Numbered from the stretch's first letter, positions 43,137 to 51,774 are shown. The stretch is DNA of 64,000 bases from Propionicicella superfundia DSM 22317 (GCF_000423465.1 NZ_KE384020.1:861671-925670); one strand, 5' to 3'. Notes: a model not told the origin generated them from the letters alone. Program-made: numbers and translations.

Positions 43137-44768
43137 TCAGCCCATGTGCGGGTAGCCGATCGACCGCGGCGGCACGAACGTCTCCTTGATCGCGCGGGGG
43201 CTCGCCCAGCGGATGAGGTTCCACACCGAGCCGGCCTTGTCGTTGGTGCCCGACGCGCGGCCGCCACCGAACGGCTGCTGACCGACGACAGCGCCCGTCG
43301 GCTTGTCGTTGACGTAGAAGTTGCCCGCGGCCTGACGCAGTGCGCGCGCCGCCGTGGCGATCGCCTCCCGGTCCGTGGCCATGATCGACCCCGTGAGCGC
43401 GTACCGCGATGTCTCGTCGATGTGGGCGAGGATCGCCTCGTAGTCGTCGTCGGGGTAGACGAAGATCCCCAGCAGCGGGCCGAAGTACTCGGTGCGGAAC
43501 ACGTCGTTGCCGGGATCATCCGACAGGACGAGTGTGGGCCGGACGTACCAGCCGACGGAGTCGTCGCACCGCCCGCCCGCGATGACCTGCGTGCCGGGCG
43601 CGGCCTCGGCGGCGGCGATCGCGGCGGAGAGCTTGGCGAACGCCCGGTCGTCGATGACCGCCGACGTGAAGTTGGCGAAGTCGCGCACGTCGCCCACGGC
43701 GATCGCCTCGGTCCGGTCCACCAGCTCGACGCGGATCTTCTCCCACAGGCTGCGTGGCAGGTACGCCCGGGAGGCCGCGGAGCACTTCTGCCCGGAATAC
43801 TCGAACGCGCCCCGCAGCAGTGCGGTGATGGTGCTCTCGGGGTCGGCGCTCGCATGGGCGACGACGAAGTCCTTCCCGCCCGTCTCCCCCACGATCCGCG
43901 GATAGCTGCGGTAGCGGGTGATATTGCCGCCCACTTCGGCCCACAGACCCTGGAACACTCGCGTCGAGCCGGTGAAGTGGATGCCCGCCAGCGCCGGATG
44001 TCGCAGCGCCACCTCGGAGATCTCGGCCCCGTGCCCCGGCAGCATGTTGATGACGCCGGCAGGCAGCCCGGACTCCTCCAGCACCTCCATGAACACGCTC
44101 GCGGCGGCCTGCTGCGTGACGGCGGGCTTCCAGACGACCGTGTTGCCCATGAGGGCGGGAGACGTCGGGAGGTTCCCGGCGATGGCGGTGAAGTTGAACG
44201 GGGTGATCGCGTAGACGAACCCGTCGAGCGGCCGGTAGTCGAGCTGGTTCCAGACACCGGGGGAACTCTCGGGCTGGATCGCATGGAGATCGGCCGCGAA
44301 GGACGCGTTGAACCGCAGGAAGTCGATGAGTTCGCACGCGGAGTCGATCTCGGCCTGTTGCACGGTCTTGCCCTGCCCGAGCATCGTCGCCGCGTTGAGA
44401 CGCGCCCGATACGGTCCGGCGATGAGGTCGGCGGCACGGAGGAACACAGCGGCCCGATCCGCGAACGGGGTGAGCGCCCACCCGCGGGCGGCGGCCGAGG
44501 CGGCCTCGATCGCGCTCGTGGTGTCGGCCTGCGATGTCTGCCGGATGCGGCCCAGCACGTGGGCGTGCTCCGACGGCATCGTGACGTCGATCACCGTCTC
44601 GCCGCTCCCGGGGCGTCGCCTCCCTCCGATCGCCGCCGTGTACGTCGCCGGTTCAGCGGTCGCCAACGCCGTGAGGGCGCCTTCCAACTCGGCCCTCTCG
44701 GGTGAGCCCGGGGCGTAGCCGAGCACCGGTTCGTTGTGAGGCGTGGGAATTCGGGTCGAGGCGTCCAT
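43137..44768 (-). CDS. pruA: L-glutamate gamma-semialdehyde dehydrogenase (1-pyrroline-5-carboxylate dehydrogenase)
   Basis: A 543-residue aldehyde dehydrogenase of the PruA/ALDH4 type, converting glutamate semialdehyde to glutamate with NAD in proline and arginine breakdown. Visible are the ITPFNFTAIAGNLP segment, the TGSTRVFQGLW loop, VGETGGKDFV with the general-base Glu, and the catalytic Cys in YSGQKCSAASRAY. The RASGTNDKAG C-terminal stretch is typical of the family. It lies 15 bases after Ku on the same strand, so it may share a transcript with the DNA-repair gene. No proline dehydrogenase is in the window. Confidence 0.95.
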   Translation of the reverse strand: MDASTRIPTPHNEPVLGYAPGSPERAELEGALTALATAEPATYTAAIGGRRRPGSGETVIDVTMPSEHAHVLGRIRQTSQADTTSAIEAASAAARGWALTPFADRAAVFLRAADLIAGPYRARLNAATMLGQGKTVQQAEIDSACELIDFLRFNASFAADLHAIQPESSPGVWNQLDYRPLDGFVYAITPFNFTAIAGNLPTSPALMGNTVVWKPAVTQQAAASVFMEVLEESGLPAGVINMLPGHGAEISEVALRHPALAGIHFTGSTRVFQGLWAEVGGNITRYRSYPRIVGETGGKDFVVAHASADPESTITALLRGAFEYSGQKCSAASRAYLPRSLWEKIRVELVDRTEAIAVGDVRDFANFTSAVIDDRAFAKLSAAIAAAEAAPGTQVIAGGRCDDSVGWYVRPTLVLSDDPGNDVFRTEYFGPLLGIFVYPDDDYEAILAHIDETSRYALTGSIMATDREAIATAARALRQAAGNFYVNDKPTGAVVGQQPFGGGRASGTNDKAGSVWNLIRWASPRAIKETFVPPRSIGYPHMG

Positions 44769-44783
44769 GCTCCGAGACTAGCC

Positions 44784-45587
44784 TCAGCCCGCTGCCTGTG
44801 CGGCCTCCTCTCGGCGCTTCTTCGCCGCCTCGACGGACGCCCGAAGCGCCGCCACGAGGTCGACGACCTCGGCCTGACCGGGCGCCTCGGTCGGCTCCGG
44901 CGCAGGGGCGCCCGCGAGCTTCGCGTCCACCACCTTCTCCAGCGCCTCGCGGTAGCCGTCGGTGAACGCGCCCGGGTCGAACGTGCCCGTGAGCTGGTCG
45001 ATGAACATCTTCGCCATCGAGATCTCGGCCTCGGAGGCCGTCACGTCGGCGGGCGGCTCGGCGAACGAACCGTCGCGCAGTTCGTCGGGCCACAGCATGG
45101 TGTGCAGCATGAGGAGGCCGCCCTTCACACGCACCAGCCCCAGGGATTCGCGGGAGCGCAGCGCCACCTTCACGACGGCCACCTGTCCCGCGTCGACGAG
45201 AGCGTCGCGCAGCAGCACATAGGGCTTCGCGCCGGGACCGTCGGCCTCCAGATAGTACGACTTGTCGAAGTAGGCCGGCTCGATCTCGGCCTCGGCCACG
45301 AACTGGACGACCTCGACCGCCTTGGCGGTCGCCAGCGGCAGCGACTCGAAGTCGGATTTCTCAAGGATCGCCATGCGACCGTCGGGCGTCTCGTACCCCT
45401 TGGCGATCTCAGCGAACGGAATCTCCTCGCCGCACACCTCGCACACCCGCTTGTACCGGATGCGTCCGCCGTCGGCGGCGTGGATCTGCCGGAAGCTGAG
45501 GTCTTTCTGCTCGGTCGCGCTGTACAGCTTGACCGGGATCGAGATCAGCCCGAAGGCGATCGCGCCCTTCCAGATCGAACGTGGCAT
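44784..45587 (-). CDS. ku: Ku, non-homologous end-joining DNA-end-binding protein
   Basis: A 267-residue bacterial Ku; the homodimer threads onto DNA ends and recruits LigD. The sequence opens with MPRSIWKGAIAFGLISIPVK, the canonical Ku beginning; SFRQIHAADGGRIRYKRVC..CG and FLAEAEI-like strands follow, with ISMAKMFIDQL near the end of the core. The C-terminus is short and Lys/Ala-rich. The ATG at 45587 is chosen over an upstream in-frame extension because of that conserved start. No LigD ligase is present in the window; the LigD-type polymerase at 18702 is a separate gene. Confidence 0.95.
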   Translation of the reverse strand: MPRSIWKGAIAFGLISIPVKLYSATEQKDLSFRQIHAADGGRIRYKRVCEVCGEEIPFAEIAKGYETPDGRMAILEKSDFESLPLATAKAVEVVQFVAEAEIEPAYFDKSYYLEADGPGAKPYVLLRDALVDAGQVAVVKVALRSRESLGLVRVKGGLLMLHTMLWPDELRDGSFAEPPADVTASEAEISMAKMFIDQLTGTFDPGAFTDGYREALEKVVDAKLAGAPAPEPTEAPGQAEVVDLVAALRASVEAAKKRREEAAQAAG

Positions 45588-45591
45588 GCGC

Positions 45592-46080
45592 CTAGTGTGA
45601 CGCAGCCCGGCCCAACTCGGCCACGCCATGCCAGAGCAGCGTGTGGGCCGCGAGCAGCGACACGACGGCCGGATCCTCCCACGCGTCGGCGAGGCCGCGT
45701 CCGGCCACCGCCGTCGCCGCGGCCGTCACCGCGCCGCGCGCAGCGTCCTCGTCGAGGTAGAACGCCGTCACGTCGCCCCACTCGAACCCGGTCAGCGTCC
45801 CGAGCCCGAACTCGGCGTCGGTGCCCTCCGCCGCGGTCCACGACGCCGGCGTGTCCACGACGAGGACGACCCGTTCGGGCCCGCGCAGCAGGCAGGACAC
45901 CGATGCCAGGTAGAGGGCGCCGAACTCCGCGGTCTCGAGGTCGTCGGCCGAGGACGCATCGATGCCGAAGGCGTCCAGGTAGCCCGGCGAGACCCGATGG
46001 GCCGGCACCGGTCCGACTCGCCCCTCCCGGCTCCAGTCGCGGGCCTCGGCGAGGGTCGTGGGCACGAAGCTCAACGTCAC
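45592..46080 (-). CDS. DUF6912-like hypothetical protein
   Basis: A 162-residue acidic protein. The layout (MTLSFVPTTLAEAR, then a D-rich segment DLETAEFGALYLASVSCLL, RVVLVVDTPAS, and a C-terminal HTLLWHGVAELGRAA) resembles the actinobacterial family now called DUF6912, function unknown. No signal peptide or membrane span. The stop lies four bases before the Ku start and the gene begins 12 bases after the WS/DGAT-like gene, so the genes are likely co-transcribed. Assigned from memory of the family pattern. Confidence 0.65.
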   Translation of the reverse strand: MTLSFVPTTLAEARDWSREGRVGPVPAHRVSPGYLDAFGIDASSADDLETAEFGALYLASVSCLLRGPERVVLVVDTPASWTAAEGTDAEFGLGTLTGFEWGDVTAFYLDEDAARGAVTAAATAVAGRGLADAWEDPAVVSLLAAHTLLWHGVAELGRAASH

Positions 46081-46092
46081 GTTTGGTTCCTC

Positions 46093-47355
46093 TCAGATCG
46101 CAGAAAGGGCGGTCAGGGTCTCGGCGGCGCCTGCGACGAACGCATCGGGCAGGCTCGGGACGACGACGTCGAGCCCGGCGGTCCGCTCGTGGCTCGTGAT
46201 CGTGGCCGTCACGGCGCCGGGGGCAGGGGCACCGATGAGCTGATGGCACCCGCTGACGGGAACCGGGCCGAAGAACCGCGGCGTCTCGGGCCCGGGCACG
46301 TTGGCGACGAGGATGTCCCACGGACGACCGGCCGCGACCGTCCCTGCCGCGACGGCCGCGATCGTCGGGGCGGCGAAGCCGGCCAGGGACGACAGATCGC
46401 GCGCGGACACGAGCCGCCGCGAGTCGATCCGGGCGCGGGTGAGGCTGGCGATGAGCTGGAGCCGATCGACCGGGTCGGTGAGCGTCAGCGGAAGAGCCAT
46501 CCACTGCGGCGCGATGCGTGAGCCGATGGCGCTTCCGAGGACGTCGGCCTCGCGGGTCGCGAGCGGGATCTGTGCGATCTTGTCGGCGAGCGGCTGTCCC
46601 GTCGCGGTCAGCCAGGCGGCGTAGCCACCCGCGACCAGCGCGAGGAGGACGTCGTGCGTCGTGGTCCGGTTGCGTTTGCGGATCTGGCGCAGCAGGTCGA
46701 GAGGGACGTCGAGCGAGCCGATGAGCTGACGTCCGGGGCTGTGCGGCGCGACGGTGTGCGCGATCCCGTCGGCCACGAGTTCGACCCCTGCCTGTGCGCG
46801 CGACAGCAGCCTGCGAGGATCACGGATGCCGCGCAGGAGCGTCGTCATCGCGTCGGCGGCGAGATCGCTGGCGGGCTCCGGCTGCGGCACCCACTCGGGA
46901 ACGTCGCGGTCGACCGGGGTGGAGACCTCGTCCAGCGACTCCTGCAGCAGGTGGATGTGGTCGTACCCGTCGACGAGGGCGGGTGCGGCCCGGACGATCA
47001 GGGCGCTCCGGCGCGACCCCGCGGACACGAGAACGGCCTCCCAGGGGGAGCCGGCCTCGGGCAATGGGGATTCGAGCAGTCCGGACACGATGCCGCTGAG
47101 CCCGGACAGATCACGCGCAGGGATCTCCCGCACGTGGCGTCCGAGATCGAAGGACGGGTCGTCGATCCAGTTCGCGGCGAGCATCGCCTGGCGGACGATT
47201 CGGCGCCAGCGGGGCGCGTAGGCGATCCGCTGCCCGAACTGCGCGACGACGTCGTCCTGCGTGATCGCGCCCCGGAGGGTGCAGACGGTCACCACCTGCC
47301 ACGTCGTCCCCCGCGCCCAGAGTGCGGCCTCCAGCCCGGTGAGCGGTTCACCCAT
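46093..47355 (-). CDS. WS/DGAT-like acyltransferase-fold protein lacking the catalytic HHxxxDG
   Basis: 420 residues with the overall layout of wax ester synthase/diacylglycerol acyltransferases: PRWRRIVRQ, DDPSFDLGRHV, PWEAVLV, and the C-terminal VANVPGPETPRFFGPVPVSG. The family's active-site HHxxxDG reads APALVDG at residues 124-130: both histidines are gone, although Asp-Gly remains. It is therefore unlikely to be an acyl-CoA:alcohol acyltransferase in the normal sense. ATG 47355 is chosen for its GGAGGTGG ribosome site. It heads the minus-strand run DUF6912-Ku-pruA. Confidence 0.75.
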   Translation of the reverse strand: MGEPLTGLEAALWARGTTWQVVTVCTLRGAITQDDVVAQFGQRIAYAPRWRRIVRQAMLAANWIDDPSFDLGRHVREIPARDLSGLSGIVSGLLESPLPEAGSPWEAVLVSAGSRRSALIVRAAPALVDGYDHIHLLQESLDEVSTPVDRDVPEWVPQPEPASDLAADAMTTLLRGIRDPRRLLSRAQAGVELVADGIAHTVAPHSPGRQLIGSLDVPLDLLRQIRKRNRTTTHDVLLALVAGGYAAWLTATGQPLADKIAQIPLATREADVLGSAIGSRIAPQWMALPLTLTDPVDRLQLIASLTRARIDSRRLVSARDLSSLAGFAAPTIAAVAAGTVAAGRPWDILVANVPGPETPRFFGPVPVSGCHQLIGAPAPGAVTATITSHERTAGLDVVVPSLPDAFVAGAAETLTALSAI

Positions 47356-47565
47356 GTCCACCTCCACGGTCCCCTCCACGATAGAGGGTCGCGGCTGCGC
47401 GGCGGCGCCCCGCCCCACAGCTCGCGTCAAGCGTGCGCCTGGTCGCAATCTATGGCGGATGGGTCTCCGGGCAGCAGTACAACGACGACCGGGCTTTCGC
47501 CTACGATCTCGTCAGTTCCGGATTCGGATTCTTCACCTGCGTTCGCCCCAAGAAGTGAGTTCATC

Positions 47566-48231
47566 ATGGATACCGCGATAGCCGTCGGCGCCGGAGCCGT
47601 CCTTGTCGCACTGGCCGTGGCGGCCCTCCGGGCACGAAACCGCCCGTCCCGGGTTGGGATGATCGCGGCCATGCCGGTGCTCGTGGTCGCCTTCGGCGTC
47701 TGGTGGGTCTTCATCCGTGCCGACGTGCTGGCCGCAGTGTGGGTGTACGGCGCCAACGCGCCGGACGGAGGGGAGTTCGCCATCCAGGTGCCCAACACCC
47801 GACTCCTCATGACCGGAGCCACGAACACGTTCAAGCCACAGGTGAGCGAGAGCGACCTGTACGACGCGATGCGCCGACAGCACCCCGGCACAACCGTGGA
47901 CGGCGGAGTCGCCCACGTCATCGAGGACAACCGCGGCTACGTGCTCTACGCCGACCCCGACCGGCCCGGCGTGTTCACCTTGGAAGCCGAGTACATCACC
48001 GTCACCCGCGACGACGCCGGCTACCAGATACCCTTCCCGTCACGGATGGTCACCGAACTCGACCGCGAGGGCTGGACGGTGCTTTCGAACTGCGACAGAG
48101 CCTGCCTGTCCGCGTATTACACGCCGTTCACCAATGTCGTCCGAACAGGGGATGGATTCGCTGTCCACCTCCCCACAGGGAGCTTCCGGCTGGCACCGGA
48201 CGGCGACGCCTGGGCGATCACCAAGCTGTGA
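47566..48231 (+). CDS. Hypothetical membrane-anchored protein (221 aa)
   Basis: The product is not recognised. Two N-terminal hydrophobic helices (residues ~3-22 and ~30-52) are followed by an exported soluble domain of about 165 residues with a strand-rich look and two cysteines in NCDRACLS that could form a disulfide. The ATG follows GAAGTGAG, a plausible ribosome site. It stands alone between divergent and convergent genes, just before an intergenic stretch holding tiny ORFs and repeats, which may mark it as accessory. Confidence 0.7.
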   Translation: MDTAIAVGAGAVLVALAVAALRARNRPSRVGMIAAMPVLVVAFGVWWVFIRADVLAAVWVYGANAPDGGEFAIQVPNTRLLMTGATNTFKPQVSESDLYDAMRRQHPGTTVDGGVAHVIEDNRGYVLYADPDRPGVFTLEAEYITVTRDDAGYQIPFPSRMVTELDREGWTVLSNCDRACLSAYYTPFTNVVRTGDGFAVHLPTGSFRLAPDGDAWAITKL

Positions 48232-48288
48232 GGCGGATGAACGGTGGGTGTTCTGACGTGGTCCCGGCGCGAGCGGCAGACGATCTGT

Positions 48289-48447
48289 CTACGTCGTACG
48301 CCGGGTGGGGGCCTTCGAACCTCGGTGGAGGTCGGCCTTTGCGACGAAGCGGCCGCTGACTGCGCTGCGCCGCATGGCGCCCACAACCCGGTACGTACCG
48401 TCGCCGAGGCTCTGGTACGTCACACCCTTCTTGCTGGCTGCGTTCAT
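48289..48447 (-). CDS. Small hypothetical basic protein (52 aa)
   Basis: ATG 48447 follows AGGGG at six bases. The 52-residue product is basic; its core MRRSAVSGRFVAKADLHR resembles a widespread actinobacterial small-protein pattern (RRSA..GRFV.KA). No function is known. It lies 32 bases after another tiny ORF on the same strand, so the two may be co-transcribed. Confidence 0.55.
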   Translation of the reverse strand: MNAASKKGVTYQSLGDGTYRVVGAMRRSAVSGRFVAKADLHRGSKAPTRRTT

Positions 48448-48479
48448 GGTGTTCCCCTGGCCAGCACGAGCCCGGATGT

Positions 48480-48599
48480 TCACGGAGCGATCCGTTCATT
48501 GTCGCGCCGGTTGCCGGGTGCCTCGACCGGTTCGCGGAGCAAACTGGTTGTTCCGAGCCCCACACGGGCCCACAGCAACCACTTCGCTCCGGACCCCAC
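48480..48599 (-). CDS. Candidate tiny ORF (39 aa) with ideal ribosome site
   Basis: GTG 48599 lies six bases after a full AGGAGG site. The frame encodes a 39-residue peptide beginning MGSGAKWLLWARVGLGTTSL and ending in a charged tail. No family is recognised. It is supported only by the ribosome site and the neighbouring small gene; it could be a leader peptide for that gene. Confidence 0.35.
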   Translation of the reverse strand: MGSGAKWLLWARVGLGTTSLLREPVEAPGNRRDNERIAP

Positions 48600-48680
48600 C
48601 TTGCACCTCCTGAAACACCACCGATAACAACGACGTCGCTCCGCACGCCCCTCTTCATCCGGAACCCCGACGGCTGGAAG

Positions 48681-48907
48681 TCCTTTCAACAAGCTCAAGG
48701 ACCCCTGCGTGTGAGTTCAAGGCCCCGGGGGTGAGTCCAAGGACCCGAGTGGCGCGGGCCCTTTCGACAAGCTCAAGGACCGGTGGCTGAGCTTGTTGAA
48801 ACCACCGTGGCGACGATGTCGTTTCGACAGGTTCAAGGGCCGGGAGTTGGGCTCAAGGACCCCGGGGTTGGCTCAAGCCCGGTGGTTGAGCCTGTCGAGG
48901 CCGGTGG
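48681..48907. repeat. Cluster of intergenic palindromic repeats (TTTCGACAAGCTCAA type)
   Basis: At least five degenerate copies of a short unit lie here in both orientations: TTTCAACAAGCTCAAGGAC (from 48684), TTTCGACAAGCTCAAGGAC (48762), its inverse GGCTGAGCTTGTTGAAACC (48785), TTTCGACAGGTTCAAGGGC (48822) and GGTTGAGCCTGTCGAGGCC (48884). Partial copies lie between. Such GGTTGAGCnTGTCGAAACC elements are scattered in intergenic DNA of several actinobacterial genera. With the small ORFs they fill the 551-base stretch 48448-48998, in which no other gene is supported. Confidence 0.7.
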
Positions 48908-48998
48908 CCGTACGACACGCGGGCGCTGGGAGGCTTGAACCGCGCGGTGCGCCGAACGCGACAGGCGATACAGTCGGAAGGCCTAGAAAGGATCACCG

Positions 48999-50183
48999 AT
49001 GTCGATCTTCTCCTCCGTCGAGCTCGCACCCGCCGACCCGATCCTCGGACTGACCGAGCAGTTCCTGGCCGACGCCTCGACCCAGAAGGTGAATCTGGGC
49101 GTCGGCGTGTACCAGGACGAGACGGGCAGGGTTCCGCTGCTGGAATGCGTGCGGCGGGCGGAGACGGAGATCACCCCGGCGCCCCGTCCGTACCTGCCGA
49201 TCGTCGGGCTGCCCGCGTACACCGGTGCTGTCCGCGAGCTCGTCTTCGGCGCCGACTCGCCGGCCGTGGCCGAGGGGCGGGTCACGACGGTGCAGACCCT
49301 GAGCGGGACGGGAGCGCTCAAGGTCGGGGCGGATCTGCTGCGCGCCGTCACCGCGGCCGAGCGCGTCCTCATCTCCGATCCGAGCTGGGAGAACCACCGG
49401 GCCCTGTTCACCCGTGCCGGCTTCCAGGTGGGCACCTACGCCTACTACACCCCGCAGGGAGTCGCGTTCGACCGCCTGCTGGCCGACCTGCGCGCCGCGG
49501 CCCCCGGCACCGTCGTGGTGCTGCACGCCTGCTGTCACAACCCGACCGGCTTCGACCTCACGCCCGCCCAGTGGGACCAGGTCGTCGCCCTCACCGCAGA
49601 GCGCGACCTCGTGCCCTTCGTCGACATGGCCTACCAGGGGTTCGCCGCCGGACTCGTCCCGGACGCCGCCGCGATCGCACGCTTCGCCGCGTCGGGACGT
49701 CCCTTCCTCGCGGCCACGTCCTTCTCGAAGTCGATGGGACTGTACGGCGAGCGCGTCGGAGCGCTGTCCATCGTGACCGCCTCGCCCGACGAGGCCGCGC
49801 GCGTCGCCTCCCAGGTGAAGATCGCGATCCGCACCAACTACTCCAGCCCGCCCACCCATGGCGCGGCGGTGGCCGCACGCATCCTCACCGACCCGAGCCT
49901 GCGCGCCATGTGGGACGCCGAGCTGACCGGCATGCGCGACCGGATCCGGCAGATGCGCCGAGCCCTCGCCGATGCGCTCGTCGCAGCCGGGTTCCGCGGC
50001 GACGTGAGCTTTGCCACGGCCCAGACCGGCATGTTCAGCTACACCGGTCTGAGCGCCGAGCAGATGATCCGGCTGCGCTCGGAGTTCGGCGTGTACGGGA
50101 CCGACCGCGGCCGCATCTGCGTCGCCGCGCTCAACCCCGCCAACGTGGGCACCGTCGCGGCAGCGATGGCCGCCGTGTCCTGA
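48999..50183 (+). CDS. Aspartate/aromatic aminotransferase, class I (AspC/TyrB type)
   Basis: A 394-residue PLP enzyme of the enteric-type AspC/TyrB subgroup, moving amino groups between aspartate or aromatic amino acids and 2-oxoglutarate. Visible are KVNLGVGVYQDE, LSGTGAL, WENHRALF, HACCHNPTGFDLT, the lysine motif SFSKSMGLYGERVG, and the substrate Arg in the C-terminal RGRICVAALN. Length and motifs are normal. ATG 48999 has AAAGGA upstream. The gene is monocistronic and closed by a strong hairpin. AspC versus TyrB preference cannot be judged by eye. Confidence 0.92.
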   Translation: MSIFSSVELAPADPILGLTEQFLADASTQKVNLGVGVYQDETGRVPLLECVRRAETEITPAPRPYLPIVGLPAYTGAVRELVFGADSPAVAEGRVTTVQTLSGTGALKVGADLLRAVTAAERVLISDPSWENHRALFTRAGFQVGTYAYYTPQGVAFDRLLADLRAAAPGTVVVLHACCHNPTGFDLTPAQWDQVVALTAERDLVPFVDMAYQGFAAGLVPDAAAIARFAASGRPFLAATSFSKSMGLYGERVGALSIVTASPDEAARVASQVKIAIRTNYSSPPTHGAAVAARILTDPSLRAMWDAELTGMRDRIRQMRRALADALVAAGFRGDVSFATAQTGMFSYTGLSAEQMIRLRSEFGVYGTDRGRICVAALNPANVGTVAAAMAAVS

Positions 50184-50204
50184 CGACGCCGCGCACGACG
50201 CACA

Positions 50205-50234
50205 GCGAGGGGCAGCCGAACGGCTGCCCCTCGC
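50205..50234. terminator. Bidirectional terminator between the aminotransferase and FGGY kinase genes
   Basis: GCGAGGGGCAGC pairs with GCTGCCCCTCGC around a six-base loop: a perfect twelve-pair stem between two convergent genes. T runs are weak on both sides. Confidence 0.75.
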
Positions 50235-50259
50235 CGCATTCAGCGGACGTCGAGCCGGA

Positions 50260-51774
50260 CTACTTGTTCGCCGCCCACCACGGCTTCTGCAGGTCGACCT
50301 GCTGCGTGAATGCCTCGTACCGCGCGGCCATCAGCTCGACACCGGCCGGCGTCGGGTCGATCTGCCGTGACACCGATCCCATCGCGGCCGCGGCGGCCGT
50401 CAGATCCGAGAACGCACCCGCGCCCACGGCGGCCAGCATCGCGGTGCCGAGCGCGCCGCCCTCCTTCACCTCGGGGATCAGGATCGGCTTGTTCAGCGAG
50501 TCCGCGAAGTACTGCGGCCAGATCTTCGAGTTCGAGACACCGCCGACCACGCGAACCTCGGTGACGTCGATCGCATCGATCAGCCAGTCGCAGTGGATCT
50601 TGTGGGTGAACGCGATCCCCTCGTAGATCGCCCGCAGGATGTTGCCGCGGGTATGCCAGGCCCGCAGGCCCGAGAACACGGCCGATGCGTCGATGCCGTA
50701 CGGGTTTCCGTACAGGAACGGCACGAAGTAGGCAGGCTGGTCGCTGTCCTTGGTCTGCCCGACCTCCTCGTCGACGAACGCGTACGGGCTGCGACCCTCG
50801 CGCCGGGCCGCATCGGCCTCGGCCGCGCACAGCGTGTTGATGAACCATTCGAGGTTCGCCGACGAGGCCGGCGAGATCGACATGTTCATCCACAGGCCCT
50901 TCTCGACGAAGCTGCGCGCCAGCCAGCCGTCGCCGACCGTCGGCTTGTCGGTGATGACCTCGTTGATGCTCCACGTCCCGGCCATGACGGCGAGGTGACC
51001 CGGCGCCACGGCGCCCGCACCGATGGCACCCGCGTCGACGTCATGGCATCCGGCGACGACAGGCGTTCCCACAGGGAAGCCCGTGTGCCGCGACGCGAGA
51101 TCGATGACCGTGCCCACGACCTTCGTGCAGGCGTCGATCTGCGGCGCCTTGTCGCGCAGCACATCCAGGCCGTAGATCTCGAACGCCTCGTCGTCGTAGT
51201 CCTGGGTGCGGACGTTGCAGAACGCCGTGGACGCCTCGGTCAGGTCCGTGCCGACCTCGCCGGTCAGCCAGATCCGCAGGAAGTCCTTCGCCGCCACGAA
51301 CCAACTGGCCTTCTCGATGGCCTCCGGCTCGTTGTCGGCGATCCACTTCAGCACCGCGCCGGTGGATGCCGGGACGACGCCCTGGCCGGTGACCCGCATG
51401 AGGTCGTCCTTGTGCTCGTCCATCAGCTTGGCCGCGGTGTCGATCGCGCGGGAGTCCAGGGAGAGGATGCCGGGGCGGGTCGGGTTGAACTGGTCGTCGA
51501 TGAGCCAGGCGCCGTCACCGTGGGCGCTGATGCCGATGCTGATGACCTTGCCGCCAAGCTCGGCGATCTTCGCGTTCAGCTCGCGGCACATCCCGCCGAA
51601 GGCATCCCAGTAGTCGTGGCCGTCACGCTCGATCCAGTACGGCTTGGGCAGATTCTGCGGCGACGGTGCCGATGCCGATGCGACGATGTTTCCCTCGAGG
51701 TCGAAGGCGACCACCTTCATGCCGGTCAGGCCGATGTCCACACCGGCGACGAGTTCCAGAGCGTCCTTGCTCAT
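50260..51774 (-). CDS. FGGY-family carbohydrate kinase, LyxK/EryA-like
   Basis: A 504-residue FGGY sugar kinase. The sequence tracks E. coli L-xylulose kinase LyxK (GISAHGDGAWLIDD; LSLDSRA; MAGTWSI; SPASSANLEWF; VPFLYGNPYGI) rather than glycerol kinase, lacking the DQGTTSSR opening. Substrate is thus a pentulose or tetritol such as L-xylulose or erythritol rather than plain glycerol, but remains open. VDIGLTGMK is the phosphate-binding opening and EVKEGGALGTAML the C-terminal signature. The start has a strikingly strong ribosome site (AAGGAGATATACAC). It follows the GlpD-like gene on the same strand, so kinase product and dehydrogenase substrate may match. Confidence 0.85.
   Translation of the reverse strand: MSKDALELVAGVDIGLTGMKVVAFDLEGNIVASASAPSPQNLPKPYWIERDGHDYWDAFGGMCRELNAKIAELGGKVISIGISAHGDGAWLIDDQFNPTRPGILSLDSRAIDTAAKLMDEHKDDLMRVTGQGVVPASTGAVLKWIADNEPEAIEKASWFVAAKDFLRIWLTGEVGTDLTEASTAFCNVRTQDYDDEAFEIYGLDVLRDKAPQIDACTKVVGTVIDLASRHTGFPVGTPVVAGCHDVDAGAIGAGAVAPGHLAVMAGTWSINEVITDKPTVGDGWLARSFVEKGLWMNMSISPASSANLEWFINTLCAAEADAARREGRSPYAFVDEEVGQTKDSDQPAYFVPFLYGNPYGIDASAVFSGLRAWHTRGNILRAIYEGIAFTHKIHCDWLIDAIDVTEVRVVGGVSNSKIWPQYFADSLNKPILIPEVKEGGALGTAMLAAVGAGAFSDLTAAAAAMGSVSRQIDPTPAGVELMAARYEAFTQQVDLQKPWWAANK

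Noticed and set aside
48681-48907. A CRISPR array
   Set aside because: Repeats are short, degenerate, in both orientations and irregularly spaced, with no cas genes; they are interspersed palindromes.
50260-51774. Glycerol kinase for the gene next to the GlpD-like dehydrogenase
   Set aside because: The GlpK opening and glycerol-binding signatures are absent; blocks match LyxK/EryA-type kinases instead.
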